Below, in pieces: positions 1 through 7,811 of a stretch of DNA of 24,769 bases (within the stretch, counting starts at the first letter, position 1; the number at the start of each line of letters is the position of its first letter). The notes below the pieces were generated by a model. The model worked only from the letters and a program-made list of their open reading frames with translations. It ran no database searches and was not told the origin of the DNA. The stretch covers positions 1-24,769 of the forward strand of contig CADDZH010000078.1 in NCBI GenBank assembly GCA_902812455.1, written 5' to 3'. The position numbers were made by a program, and so were the translations under genes. Origin of the DNA: Chloroflexota bacterium. Its GTDB lineage: Bacteria; Chloroflexota; Ktedonobacteria; Ktedonobacterales; Ktedonobacteraceae.

Positions 1-232
1 CTCGCGGCGCATAAAAATAGGGCTGCCGCAGCACGGGGAGCGGAGAGACAAAGGTGAGCATAGCCGCGCAGAGCTTCCCCTGCCCGTCCACAACTCCTAC
101 GCGCAGGACGGCATCGACCCCTATATGCGGAGCAAGCTCTCCCCATTCATACGATTGCGTAATATTGCAGTATGGGGATGCGGCCACAAAATCATTCCAC
201 TGCTGGCAATCAGTGATAATACGTGCTTCCAT
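1..232 (-). CDS. FemAB-family aminoacyltransferase, N-terminal part (cut by window edge)
   Basis: The first 77 codons of a gene that runs off the left edge. The translation begins MEARIITDCQQWNDF and contains the N-terminal FemAB signature SYEWGEL near residue 29. It aligns along its whole visible length with the neighbouring complete FemAB protein (TDC-QW-F, QSYEWGEL, MLT-S-LPV). By family, these enzymes use aminoacyl-tRNA to add amino acids to the lipid II/peptidoglycan side chain in the cytoplasm; the acceptor and amino acid cannot be read from sequence. The ATG at 232 is preceded by GGAGG, about 14 bases away, which is rather long. The gene follows the other FemAB gene on the same strand after a repeat-filled spacer, so the two are probably a tandem duplication. 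The family is fairly sure; the specific function is unknown. Confidence 0.75.
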   Translation of the reverse strand, partial: MEARIITDCQQWNDFVAASPYCNITQSYEWGELAPHIGVDAVLRVGVVDGQGKLCAAMLTFVSPLPVLRQPYFYAPR

Positions 233-290
233 AATATGTGATCAATCCTCCGTTTTTGGAGATCCCTTCATTATGAACCTTATATATGGA

Positions 291-418
291 TGGGCGCGAT
301 AAAGCGGGCCTCTGCGGCCGATGAATCGGCGGTGGGCACGATAAATCGGCCCCTACGGCCGTTCCCATTGAGAGCGTGGGCGCAATGAATTGGGTTCCAC
401 GATAAATCGGGAACCTAC
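291..418. repeat. Cluster of short hairpin repeats between the two FemAB genes
   Basis: At least three related units lie in the spacer. Two share the exact 11-base loop ACGATAAATCG (338-348 and 399-409) but have different complementary arms: GGGC/GCCC in the first, GGTTCC/GGAACC in the second. Both are followed by CTAC or TAC. A degenerate copy with loop GCGATAAAGCG lies at 292-310, and a partial one (GGGCGCAATGAATTGGG) at 378-394. The last unit runs into the 3' end of the FemAB gene, and its CTA supplies that gene's TAG stop codon. These are probably dispersed, non-coding repetitive elements. Confidence 0.75.
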
Positions 419-1524
419 GGCTTGTTTTTCCCGCGCGCGGCTCGTTCCAGCTCCACCTTTTTGCGTGCAGCGTGACGGCGGGCGCGGCGCATTTCAACGG
501 ACTTGCGCCAGGCATGGTAGATGAGCGGCCGGTAGACATAATCCTGCGCCGGGATGTTCAGGCGAGAGAAGCCGCCGAAGCCCTTTTTGTATTCGTACAC
601 GCCCCACATCTCTTCGCCTGGCTCCAGGATTTCCGGAATGGTGCGAAAATCGAAATAAGTGCAGCCTTTGGCCTGCGCCCATTGAATACAGCGATATTGC
701 AGCAGGTAGGTGGCTTTCAGGTTGCGCTTGTTGTTAGAGGACGCTCCGAACATATCCCAGCACCAATCGCCAAAGCGGATCAGCATTTTGGCGGCCAATG
801 CTTCACCCCCGTGCTCGGCAAGATAGAGCACGGCATCGCCTTTGCTTTTGAACTGGCGAAGGATTTCCCAGTGGTAGTCCTTGCTGTGGATGAAGAAGGC
901 GTCGCGCTCGCTGGTGATTTGCAGGAGTTCGTAGTAGGTATCGAAATCGGCTTCACTTTCAGCCTCACGAATGACCACGCCCTTGCGCTCGGCAGTGCGT
1001 ACATTCTGCCGCCATGTCATCTTGAAGTTGGCCAGCAGCTCCTCTGCGCTGGGACGAATATCGAGCACCCAGCTTCTCCTGCCGTGTACCGAGACAGGAT
1101 TGACCTGGAAGCCAAGCGAGCGATAGACAGCGAGCCATTCTTCCATATCTGGATCGTCATCAGCGATATTAGGTTCAAGGCGCAGCACCACAGCGCGCTC
1201 TTTCCGAGCAATGGCATGAGCGTGCTGGATCAGGGCCGGCAGCGCTGGAGAATCTGGGCGTTCAACTGTGGGGCCGCGCGAGCAGTAGAGCCAGTTGAAG
1301 TGTATGCCGGGTACGCGCACAGGTAAGGGTATCTGTGAAACGGTCAGCATCATCGCCCCGGTCATACAATGATCTTCTAAAGCTCCAAGCCGGTAGATAC
1401 GCCCACCCAGGTATTTATTGAGTTCTCCCCACTCATAGGATTGCAGCAGGTGACCTCGCGGCTGGCTGGTTAGAAACCCATCCCACTGCTCGCAATCAGT
1501 AATTTCTTCTATAGTAATTGACAT
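415..1524 (-). CDS. FemAB-family peptidoglycan bridge aminoacyltransferase
   Basis: A complete protein of 369 residues, slightly shorter than staphylococcal FemA/FemB. It has the family hallmarks in order: SYEWGEL near residue 29, a mid-protein KMTWRQNVRTAERKGV segment typical of the second GNAT-like subdomain, then WDMFGASSNNKRNLKATYLL and FDFRTIPE, and the C-terminal YKKGFGGF motif. It ends in a strongly basic tail. The expected activity is transfer of an amino acid from aminoacyl-tRNA to a peptidoglycan precursor at the inner face of the membrane. ATG 1524 is preferred over GTG 1527 because AGGA lies six bases before it. The gene sits between a GNAT acetyltransferase (upstream) and a FemAB paralogue (downstream) on the same strand, but hairpin repeats fill both gaps, so co-transcription is uncertain. 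The amino acid added is unknown. Confidence 0.85.
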   Translation of the reverse strand: MSITIEEITDCEQWDGFLTSQPRGHLLQSYEWGELNKYLGGRIYRLGALEDHCMTGAMMLTVSQIPLPVRVPGIHFNWLYCSRGPTVERPDSPALPALIQHAHAIARKERAVVLRLEPNIADDDPDMEEWLAVYRSLGFQVNPVSVHGRRSWVLDIRPSAEELLANFKMTWRQNVRTAERKGVVIREAESEADFDTYYELLQITSERDAFFIHSKDYHWEILRQFKSKGDAVLYLAEHGGEALAAKMLIRFGDWCWDMFGASSNNKRNLKATYLLQYRCIQWAQAKGCTYFDFRTIPEILEPGEEMWGVYEYKKGFGGFSRLNIPAQDYVYRPLIYHAWRKSVEMRRARRHAARKKVELERAARGKNKP

Positions 1525-1553
1525 CACACTTCCTAATTAAGGACCCAATGGGA

Positions 1554-1620
1554 TGTCATCCTGAGCGAAGCGAAGGATCTCCTTATCGGCAGCGGATGTT
1601 TCGCTTCGCTCAACATGACA
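1554..1620. repeat. Imperfect palindromic element with TGTCAT ends, copy 1
   Basis: The left arm TGTCATCCTGAGCGAAGCGA and the reverse complement of the right end (TGTCATGTTGAGCGAAGCGA) differ at two positions, giving a hairpin of about 21 base pairs with a loop of about 25 bases. A second, longer copy occurs at 7812-7935 and shares the interior CGGCAGCGGATGTTT. It is too short to encode anything, and resembles a MITE or REP-like dispersed repeat. Confidence 0.8.
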
Positions 1621-1627
1621 AGTGAGA

Positions 1628-2197
1628 TCATTTGCCCTGCGTTTCCAGGTATTCGCGCCTCAAGATGCTGTACACGCGCACATTGTGATATTTGCCGAAA
1701 CGCAAGATATCTTCGCGCAAGGTTCCCTCGTACTTGAAGCCGGCTTTCTCGTCTGCGCGCCAGCCGCCAATATTCTCTTCCATATCCTGCGTCTGGATAC
1801 GATTGAGGTTCAATTCCATGAAGCCGTAGCGCAGCATCAGTCTGGTCGCTTCGGTTCCATATCCTTTGCCTTGTAGGGAGCGGTCACCGATAATGACGTA
1901 AAATTCCGCCGACTGGTTGATGTAGTTGATATCTTTCAGCCCGACCAGGCCGATCAGGCGGTTATCCTCTTTCAGCGCCACGCCAAAAATAATGTGCTTG
2001 CCATCGCGGTACAGTTGCTCGATGCGCTCTTTGCCCCGGAAATCGCTGGTTGGGTAAATTGAGAAATAGCGGCGGATTTCTTCGTCATTCATCCAGGTCG
2101 AGTAGAGGTGGTTATCCTGCGCGGGTTCCAGTGGCCGCAGGTAGATGCGCTCCCCCACAATAAAGGGATTCTGCATCTTTACGGGGTCATATGCCAT
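1628..2197 (-). CDS. GNAT-family N-acetyltransferase (RimJ/RimL type)
   Basis: A protein of 189 residues with the layout of the RimJ/RimL-like GNAT family: an N-terminal IYLRPLEPAQD strand-loop, a central strand ending in GLVGLKDINY, the acetyl-CoA pyrophosphate loop RSLQGKGYGTEA and a C-terminal GFKYEGTLRE segment typical of this group. The family transfers acetyl from acetyl-CoA to an amine on a protein, antibiotic or small molecule; the substrate here is unknown. An upstream in-frame start at 2248 exists, but ATG 2197 is chosen because GGGAG lies about eight bases before it and the conserved domain begins just after. It is the first gene of a same-strand run with two FemAB genes, separated from them by a palindromic element. 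Confidence 0.85.
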   Translation of the reverse strand: MAYDPVKMQNPFIVGERIYLRPLEPAQDNHLYSTWMNDEEIRRYFSIYPTSDFRGKERIEQLYRDGKHIIFGVALKEDNRLIGLVGLKDINYINQSAEFYVIIGDRSLQGKGYGTEATRLMLRYGFMELNLNRIQTQDMEENIGGWRADEKAGFKYEGTLREDILRFGKYHNVRVYSILRREYLETQGK

Positions 2198-2300
2198 GAA
2201 AAAACTCCCTTCTCGTGATGCTACTTCTCTTGGGGGCAAGTATAGCATACACGCAGAGAGGAGGCAATGTAGAAGGGATAATCGGGTGTCTGTATGAACT

Positions 2301-2340
2301 GTAGGGGCCGATAATGAAATTTACCGACCAAAACCGGTAA
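2301..2340 (-). repeat. Dispersed hairpin repeat (GGTCGGTAA / TTATCGGCC), copy 1
   Basis: Read on the minus strand, this is an inverted repeat with arms GGTCGGTAA and TTATCGGCC around loop ATTTCA, preceded by ACCGGTTTT and followed by CCTAC. A near-identical copy lies at 7941-7977 on the plus strand, also next to or inside a repeat cluster. No coding signal was seen. Confidence 0.7.
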
Positions 2341-2346
2341 GGGAAT

Positions 2347-2482
2347 GCTGTAGGGACAAGGGGCGGCTGAGAGGCTGGGAGGGGGCCTGGTGCTTGTCCC
2401 CCTCGGCAGCCGCGCACTGGGAGCAGCGGGGACAGGCACCAGGCCCCGGCATCCACTCCACTCCACCCCCTGTCCCTACAGC
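2347..2482. repeat. Nested palindrome of about 136 bases
   Basis: The outer arms are GCTGTAGGGACAAGGGG (2347-2363) and its near-perfect reverse complement at 2466-2482. The inner arms are GGGGCCTGGTGCTTGTCCCC (2382-2401) and its reverse complement with one difference at 2428-2447. It fills most of the 341-base gap between the GNAT gene and the membrane-protein gene (2198-2538), in which no ORF looks real. Confidence 0.75.
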
Positions 2483-2538
2483 ACGGGGACCACCAGTTCA
2501 TTGCCGACCTTGCTTGTTAAACATCATCATTACGCCCC

Positions 2539-3183
2539 CTACACTTTTCTTTTGCGTGTGGTCATGTTCACCAGACTGTCGGCATAGCCACTGAAGAAGG
2601 GCAGGCGCACAGTTTTGCCACGATACGCTTGTAGCATCGCATAGAGCCAGATCACGGCTGCTATAATCACGACAATAGCTGCGATCAGGCCGAAAACGAA
2701 ACCTAAGAAAGGCCCGATCAAGAAGATGCCGCCGAAGAAACCACCCAGGAAGCGGAGAATACCGTACACAATGGCGAATGCGATAAAAAACAACGCCGAT
2801 TGCGCTGCGGCAAACCGCACAAAGCGATTCTTTCGTTCAATCACAAATGCGATGATGGGAGGTATTATGAACCATCCCAATAGGTAGCTCAGTAACGCCT
2901 CGAGACGCCCGCTTAATCCCAGCGTGGTGGAATCGTAGGCGCTAGAACCGCTGGCCACGCTGCTCGGAGCCTGGTAGAACGAACTCTGCTGGTAGCTGCT
3001 CGGCGGAACGTATTGCTGCTGTTGTTGCTGCTGGCCATAAGATTGCTGGTAGTATCCTCCCTGGCTGCCATATGGATCGTCTTCAGGTGCTTGTGGGGTA
3101 TAGCCGCTGTATCCGCCCTGTCCGCTGTACCCGCTATAGCCACTGCCATACTGATCTGGAGTATTATCCTGTCTCATCATCAT
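2539..3183 (-). CDS. Small membrane protein with Tyr/Gln/Gly-rich N-terminal tail (DUF4870/Tic20-like)
   Basis: A protein of 214 residues. Residues 1-90 are low complexity, rich in Y, G, Q and S, with repeated GYSG units and a run of seven Gln. Residues about 95-200 carry three or four hydrophobic segments. The stretch RFVRFAAAQSALFFIAF resembles the R-x-H-A-x-Q-S motif of the DUF4870/Tic20-like family of small bacterial membrane proteins, whose function is not established. The C-terminus is basic. ATG 3183 is preceded by AAGGGATTAC, a plausible ribosome site; two further ATG codons follow immediately, so the start is uncertain by a residue or two. It is transcribed divergently from the YihY gene. 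The family assignment is moderate; no function is inferred. Confidence 0.75.
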   Translation of the reverse strand: MMMRQDNTPDQYGSGYSGYSGQGGYSGYTPQAPEDDPYGSQGGYYQQSYGQQQQQQQYVPPSSYQQSSFYQAPSSVASGSSAYDSTTLGLSGRLEALLSYLLGWFIIPPIIAFVIERKNRFVRFAAAQSALFFIAFAIVYGILRFLGGFFGGIFLIGPFLGFVFGLIAAIVVIIAAVIWLYAMLQAYRGKTVRLPFFSGYADSLVNMTTRKRKV

Positions 3184-3450
3184 GTAATCCCTTGTTGTCC
3201 ATCATCTATTGCTTTCAGGTTTGTTCTCATGCGAACTTCCTGCCAGCTTTCCTGTTTATTGCGCTCTATGCAATGTACTACGTAGCGGGATGCAAAAAGT
3301 TAAAGGGAATACCATCGCTATTAGTATATTTTGTTCTGCTTTGAAACGCATATTCATCAACAGGCGTGAACAGTACAGAAACGTGATACGATACAGGTAT
3401 AGCAGCCGGCAAAGGGGATAGATCCTTTCTAAAGCGGGGGAAGTCTACAC

Positions 3451-4467
3451 ATGGCAACCATCGAAGGGCAAGATACTGGCAGCAAGAAGCAACGCTTCTC
3501 AGGATTGAGAAAGTCTGCTGGGGAAAGATTTCGTCCATTGGCGGCCTTTTATATAAAGTTCATCAATGACTGGACGTGGAACAATGCGGCGGGGCTGGCA
3601 TATAACCTCATGATGGCGATGTTTCCGCTGGTTATTGCCCTGATATCCATCCTGGGATTCTTTCTAGGCTCACTGGATCCAGGGGCCTACCAGCAAGAAA
3701 TCAATAGGCTGACCAGCACTTTTTCGTCTTTATCAGGCGCGAGGCCCATAGTAGCTGCGGCTCTGGATGAGGTGAAGAAACATGCCGGCATCCTCGGAAT
3801 TATTGCTATTGCGCTGTCTATCTTTAACGGGTCGCGCCTCTTCCTGTTCATGGAGGGGTGCCTTGATATTATCTATCATGTAAAGCCAAGAAACCCGATT
3901 GCCCAGAACGTCATGGCCATCCTCATGTTGCTGCTATTTATTGTATTGATCCCGATTATAGTGCTGGCATCGACTGTGCCAGCGCTGGTTATTGCCTTGC
4001 TGCAAAGAACGCCTCTGGGCCAGCTTCCAGGCGGGGGCATCATCATTTCGCTCGGCGGTATTTTAGGCGGCCTAATAGCGGGATATATCCTATTCCAGGT
4101 GATTTATATCGTTGTGCCTAATCAGAAAATCAGTTTTCGCCATAGCTGGCCTGGAGCCGTTGTAGCGGCTGTGCTGCTGGAAGCCTTTCTCGTGCTCTTT
4201 CCGCTGTATGTGGAGCGTTTTCTTGGTTTCTTTGCGGGAGCTCTGGGCCTGCTCATCCTCCTGATCTTCTTTTACTATTTCGCGCTGATCCTGTTCCTGG
4301 GGGCTGAGGTGAACGCCTTCTTTGCTGAAGGGATACGCAAGACGCCACAGGACCTCGTCACGATGGTCCACGTGGTCACAAGCCATCAAGAGAAGGACGA
4401 AAAAGATTTCCAGGAGCAGGCGGCGATCTCCCATAAGCGGACGAAGCCTCTGCGGGAAGCAGGCTAG
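3451..4467 (+). CDS. YihY/BrkB-family inner-membrane protein
   Basis: A protein of 338 residues with about six membrane segments. The N-terminal FINDWTWNNAAGLAYNLMMA (about residues 30-50) is the classic YihY/BrkB entry motif (W-x-x-AAGLAYN), followed by FPLVIALISILGFFLG. A second conserved region, SWPGAVVAAVLLEAFLVLFPLYV, lies near residues 230-255, and FFYYFALILFLGAEVNAFFAE near 275-295 matches the family's C-terminal signature. The once-proposed RNase BN activity of this family is not accepted; a transport role is suspected but unproven. The ATG follows GGGGGAAG at good spacing. Its 3' end overlaps the convergent small gene by four bases. Confidence 0.9.
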   Translation: MATIEGQDTGSKKQRFSGLRKSAGERFRPLAAFYIKFINDWTWNNAAGLAYNLMMAMFPLVIALISILGFFLGSLDPGAYQQEINRLTSTFSSLSGARPIVAAALDEVKKHAGILGIIAIALSIFNGSRLFLFMEGCLDIIYHVKPRNPIAQNVMAILMLLLFIVLIPIIVLASTVPALVIALLQRTPLGQLPGGGIIISLGGILGGLIAGYILFQVIYIVVPNQKISFRHSWPGAVVAAVLLEAFLVLFPLYVERFLGFFAGALGLLILLIFFYYFALILFLGAEVNAFFAEGIRKTPQDLVTMVHVVTSHQEKDEKDFQEQAAISHKRTKPLREAG

Positions 4468-4754
4468 CGCTGTTTCCGCATGGCCTCCTGGGCGGTCTCT
4501 TGCTGGTCGAAGCCTGTTTTGCCCTTCAATGAAGCATCGGGCAGAGTGCGCAAGGGATGCTCGATGATCGGGGTTCCTGTTTCCTGGTTGTAGGCAATTT
4601 CGACGACCTGATCGGTACGCCCTCGCATTGGCTTCATGCCAGGCGGGGGCAAGGTTATTTCTGGGCCTGGCTTCGATGTGGGCCAGTTGAAACGTGGTAG
4701 TGCCGGCCTGACTTGCGGGACTTGCTGCCCTTGTTGCTCTTTATTTTCAATCAT
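4464..4754 (-). CDS. Hypothetical proline-rich small protein
   Basis: A 96-residue protein, hydrophilic and rich in Pro and Gln, with no membrane segment or signal peptide. I do not recognise the family. The middle part (LPRFNWPTSKPGPEITLPPP) and the end (about residues 75-96, charged and possibly helical) show no known motif. A strong AAGGAGGG lies about 12 bases before the ATG, supporting a real gene. It is convergent with and overlaps the tail of the YihY gene by four bases, and its upstream side is the long spacer before the DUF4012 gene. Confidence 0.6.
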   Translation of the reverse strand: MIENKEQQGQQVPQVRPALPRFNWPTSKPGPEITLPPPGMKPMRGRTDQVVEIAYNQETGTPIIEHPLRTLPDASLKGKTGFDQQETAQEAMRKQR

Positions 4755-4806
4755 AAGCGATGAGACCCTCCTTATTAACTGGTATGGTGCTAGATGTTGA
4801 GCATCA

Positions 4807-4831
4807 GGGCGACCGCAAGGATCGCCCTTAC
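4807..4831 (+). repeat. Hairpin repeat with CTAC-like tail (GGGCGA/TCGCCC), copy 1
   Basis: Arms GGGCGA (4807-4812) and TCGCCC (4822-4827) enclose CCGCAAGGA and are followed by TTAC. The next bases (4829-4840) match 11 of 12 bases with those after a similar element at 10624-10635. It lies in the 427-base spacer 4755-5181, which holds no convincing ORF. Confidence 0.65.
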
Positions 4832-4987
4832 CATATACGACGATGCGGCTCCGATTTTGATAGAACCGCGCTAGTTCTATTCTAACCCGTTTCCTGAAAA
4901 TTAAGAGCGTGGATTTGTGTTTTTCTATATTTTACACTAAAACAAGGTTGCAAAGGAGTCAATAGAGAAGGCAGGGGAAAGCTGCCA

Positions 4988-5019
4988 GGGCAGAGGAGGC
5001 CAGCGAAGCTCTGCCCTAC
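4988..5019 (+). repeat. Hairpin repeat with TAC tail (GGGCAGAG/CTCTGCCC)
   Basis: Perfect eight-base arms GGGCAGAG (4988-4995) and CTCTGCCC (5009-5016) enclose a 13-base loop and are followed by TAC. There is no T-run after it, so it is not an ordinary intrinsic terminator. It is grouped with the other arm-loop-arm-CTAC elements of the window. Confidence 0.55.
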
Positions 5020-5103
5020 TCTCTGCCTCTGGCTCTCAGAGCAGGAGGAGGCCCAATACTTCTCCTTGCTTTAGCGCAAGGAATAATGCTATTACTATTA
5101 AGG

Positions 5104-5144
5104 GTTAGCCAACTGTTATGGTTAAGTTAGCCGATTGGTATAGA
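5104..5144 (+). promoter_or_regulatory. Direct repeats and possible -10 before the DUF4012 gene
   Basis: GTTAGCCAACTG (5104-5115) and GTTAGCCGATTG (5126-5137) form a direct repeat spaced 22 bases start to start, close to two helical turns. A TATAGA lies at 5139-5144 with only a weak -35 (TTATGG, 5116-5121) 17 bases upstream. This may be an activator or repressor site at a promoter; it is inference only. Confidence 0.3.
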
Positions 5145-5181
5145 TAGAAGGGAGAATTGTTGAGCCTTTCGAGGGAAATTC

Positions 5182-7407
5182 ATGTCTACTGTTCCAACTG
5201 ATAATAATGATCTGAATGAGGAAAGTCCTGCCCCTGACAAGAACGTTACTGGCACTGAGGAAGCCGCACCTATTGTAAGCTCCGCAACTACTCGTTCGAG
5301 TTCAAAACGCCACTTGATCTCGTTTATCCTCCTCGGTATGTTGGTGCTTGCTGTGCTTGGTCCGGGTGGCGTTACTCTCGGCTATGGGGTGACTGCATAT
5401 ACAACATACGCAGCTTTGCGTAGCGAGGCATATAGCGGAGTGCAACACCTGCTCACTGTCAAAACGTTGTTTGCAGGGGTAAAAGAGCATCCTGCTGAAC
5501 TTCTGGATGCCGGTAAGTTACATAAGGCTCAACAAGAACTGGTCGCTGCTCGCCAGGATTTCCAGCAAGTCCAATTCACCCTCGATCACAGTGGTATCAT
5601 CCATACCGTTACCTCCTACTTTCCGCAGTATCGCGGGCAGGTGATAGCCGCTCGTACCGCAAGCCAGATGGGCATAGATGTGGTCTATATCGGACAAACA
5701 CTGGCTGCTACAGCGTTAAAGCTTGCGCCAACATTCCGTGGCCCATTACTCAAGACGAGCGGGAAGCCGCTGATCACGATGAGTATGATTGACCTGCTCC
5801 AGAGGACTCTTGATGCGATCATGCCTCCTTTGAACGATATCCAGGCGAAGGCACATACGCTCGACATGAATGCCTTGCCGGTCAGTGCAGCGCAGCGCCA
5901 GCAATTCCAGCAACTGGTTCAGGCCCTTCCACTCATAATGAGCGGTGTGCAAGAGGCACGCGATCTGCTGGGAGCTGCCCCCTGGCTGCTTGGAATCAAT
6001 AGCCCGCGCACGTTCCTGGTGCAAACCCTGGACCCTGGAGAGCTTCGCGCCACGGGAGGATTTACCGGGCAATACGGCGAGCTACAGATAAGCAATGGCC
6101 GCGTTGAATCGTTCTTTTTGCGCGATATTTCGCTGGTCGAATATACCGATAACAGTCCCACTCTTGGCCAGTTGCCTCCCCAGCAGTATCGCTCGTGGTG
6201 GCCTTTTGCCAACTGGGGTCTACGGGACTCGAATCTATCCGCTGATTTTCCCACTTCGGCGCAACTGGCATTGTCCCTGTACAAGGAAGAACTTGGGCGG
6301 CAGGTTGATGGAGTGATTGTATTTACTCCTACCCTGATCGAACAGATTTTGCAGGTTGTCGGGCCTATTTATGTTCCTGGCTATGACGAGACGATTACCC
6401 CACAAAACCTGCAAGCCCGGCTGTATTACTATCAGGAGGATCCCGCCGGCACCCAGAAACAGAGCGAAATCTCGGCTGGAGACACATCAGCTTCGGCCAC
6501 CTCGACCTCTGTGCGCAAACGCTTTACGGCGTTGCTGGCTCAACTCTTGATGGATCGCGTCCGGCAGGCTTCATCAGATGCCATTTTTGCCATTGCCCGC
6601 CAGATGTTCTCTGACTTGAAAACCAAAGATTTACAGGTGTACTTCACGAATCCACAGGTTGAGGCCCTTCTTATGCGCTACGGGGACGCGGCGCAGATCG
6701 ATCGCTCAACAACGCATGATGGCTTGCTGGTCGTGCAGGATAATCTGAGCGCGAACAAATCTTCCGAATATGTGCAAACCACCCTCCAGGATACGGTTAC
6801 GTTAGACGCTGCCGGTGGAGCATTGCATGTGTTGCACATGCAACTGGCCTACAAGCCGGATGGCCCGATCTATGGCTATCAGACCTACTTTGATTACGTG
6901 CGCGTCTATGTGCCCCCCACGAGCGAATTTCTGTGGGGCGATGGCTTTGATAGCGGAGTGCCTTTGTGCGGGGGCTACTACTCTCAGTCTTGCCCGCAAA
7001 ATGGTGTCTACCCCAATAATGAGCTGGTGTGCCCGCCTGGCCAGTACGAGGTAGGCGCCGGCCCACCTTCGACTTTCGACCCGGACGGGGCTACCCTGCT
7101 GCCATTCGATGAAATCGGGCCACCAACAAATTTCAGCAGTGACGAGCTTGGTCGTGCGATGTTTGGCGGCTGGGTGATCGTGCCCAGGAATTGTATCATG
7201 AATGTCACGCTCTCCTGGTATGTGCCCCGAGTGGGGAGCAACCCCTATGCCCTGCTCGTCCAGAATCAGGCTGGTACGCTACCTAAGCTGGATTTGACGA
7301 TTCTGCCCGATCCAGGCGATTGCCTGGCCTGCAAAACGGCGGGACTGCATGTTGATATGATCCTGAGAGAAGATACCATGTTCACACTGAAGAAGGCTGG
7401 CTCATAA
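5182..7407 (+). CDS. DUF4012-domain membrane-anchored protein
   Basis: A protein of 741 residues. A Ser/Thr/Pro-rich cytoplasmic tail (1-42) precedes one membrane helix at about 45-72, and the rest is predicted outside. The DUF4012 hallmark lies at about residues 272-305: GINSPRTFLVQTLDPGELRA then TGGFTGQYGEL, followed by nGRV and the WWPFANWGLRDSNLSADFP segment that ends in a proposed ligand-binding region of the family. The C-terminal 130 residues contain several Cys pairs (LCGGYYSQSCPQNG, DCLACK) compatible with extracytoplasmic disulfides. DUF4012 proteins are common in Actinobacteria and Chloroflexota, often near envelope polysaccharide genes; their activity is not established. The ATG is preceded by GAGGGAAA. 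A cupin gene follows after 35 bases, probably in the same transcript. Confidence 0.85.
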   Translation: MSTVPTDNNDLNEESPAPDKNVTGTEEAAPIVSSATTRSSSKRHLISFILLGMLVLAVLGPGGVTLGYGVTAYTTYAALRSEAYSGVQHLLTVKTLFAGVKEHPAELLDAGKLHKAQQELVAARQDFQQVQFTLDHSGIIHTVTSYFPQYRGQVIAARTASQMGIDVVYIGQTLAATALKLAPTFRGPLLKTSGKPLITMSMIDLLQRTLDAIMPPLNDIQAKAHTLDMNALPVSAAQRQQFQQLVQALPLIMSGVQEARDLLGAAPWLLGINSPRTFLVQTLDPGELRATGGFTGQYGELQISNGRVESFFLRDISLVEYTDNSPTLGQLPPQQYRSWWPFANWGLRDSNLSADFPTSAQLALSLYKEELGRQVDGVIVFTPTLIEQILQVVGPIYVPGYDETITPQNLQARLYYYQEDPAGTQKQSEISAGDTSASATSTSVRKRFTALLAQLLMDRVRQASSDAIFAIARQMFSDLKTKDLQVYFTNPQVEALLMRYGDAAQIDRSTTHDGLLVVQDNLSANKSSEYVQTTLQDTVTLDAAGGALHVLHMQLAYKPDGPIYGYQTYFDYVRVYVPPTSEFLWGDGFDSGVPLCGGYYSQSCPQNGVYPNNELVCPPGQYEVGAGPPSTFDPDGATLLPFDEIGPPTNFSSDELGRAMFGGWVIVPRNCIMNVTLSWYVPRVGSNPYALLVQNQAGTLPKLDLTILPDPGDCLACKTAGLHVDMILREDTMFTLKKAGS

Positions 7408-7442
7408 TACAGTGTGCTTTACAGAAACGAGGTGACGCAACC

Positions 7443-7790
7443 ATGCAAGTGCAGGTTATACGCTGGCAAGAAGCAACTGCGCCGCAGGAACAGGACATAC
7501 GCAGGCGCATGCAAGAACAGGGGCTTGCTCCCCACTTGTGGTCAAACGGCCCATACGACACCTATGCCATTCATAGCCACACTTACGAAAAAGTGCTCTA
7601 CTGCCTGCGCGGCTCCATTCGTTTCGAGCTTTTTGATCCTCCAGGCATGGCGAAAGAAAAGGAGGTTATCGATCTTGCTCCTGGTGATTGCCTCATCCTC
7701 CCACCAGGAATCCGCCACAGCGCCTATGTCGGGCCGCAAGGCGTCACCTGCATAGAAGCCCCCCGCTACGAAGACAAATTAACAAGATAA
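7443..7790 (+). CDS. Cupin-domain protein
   Basis: A single-domain cupin of 115 residues. Motif 1 is visible as HSHTYEKVLYCLRG (about residues 44-57), with two His and a Glu as likely metal ligands; motif 2 is GDCLILPPGIRH (about 83-94), an exact G-x5-P-x-G-x2-H with the last metal-binding His. Small cupins serve as sugar isomerases, dioxygenases or sensors; nothing here decides which. The ATG is preceded by GAGGTGACGCAACC. It lies 35 bases after the DUF4012 gene on the same strand, so the two may be co-expressed. The dispersed palindromic element follows it. Confidence 0.88.
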   Translation: MQVQVIRWQEATAPQEQDIRRRMQEQGLAPHLWSNGPYDTYAIHSHTYEKVLYCLRGSIRFELFDPPGMAKEKEVIDLAPGDCLILPPGIRHSAYVGPQGVTCIEAPRYEDKLTR

Positions 7791-7811
7791 TCCTACCACA
7801 TGCTCCAATCA

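Noticed and set aside
472..1326. 284-codon plus-strand open frame
   Set aside because: It lies wholly antisense to the FemAB gene, which has clear family motifs; the frame is open by codon bias only.
4988..5019. Hairpin as an intrinsic terminator
   Set aside because: No T-run follows on either strand; it fits the repeat family better.
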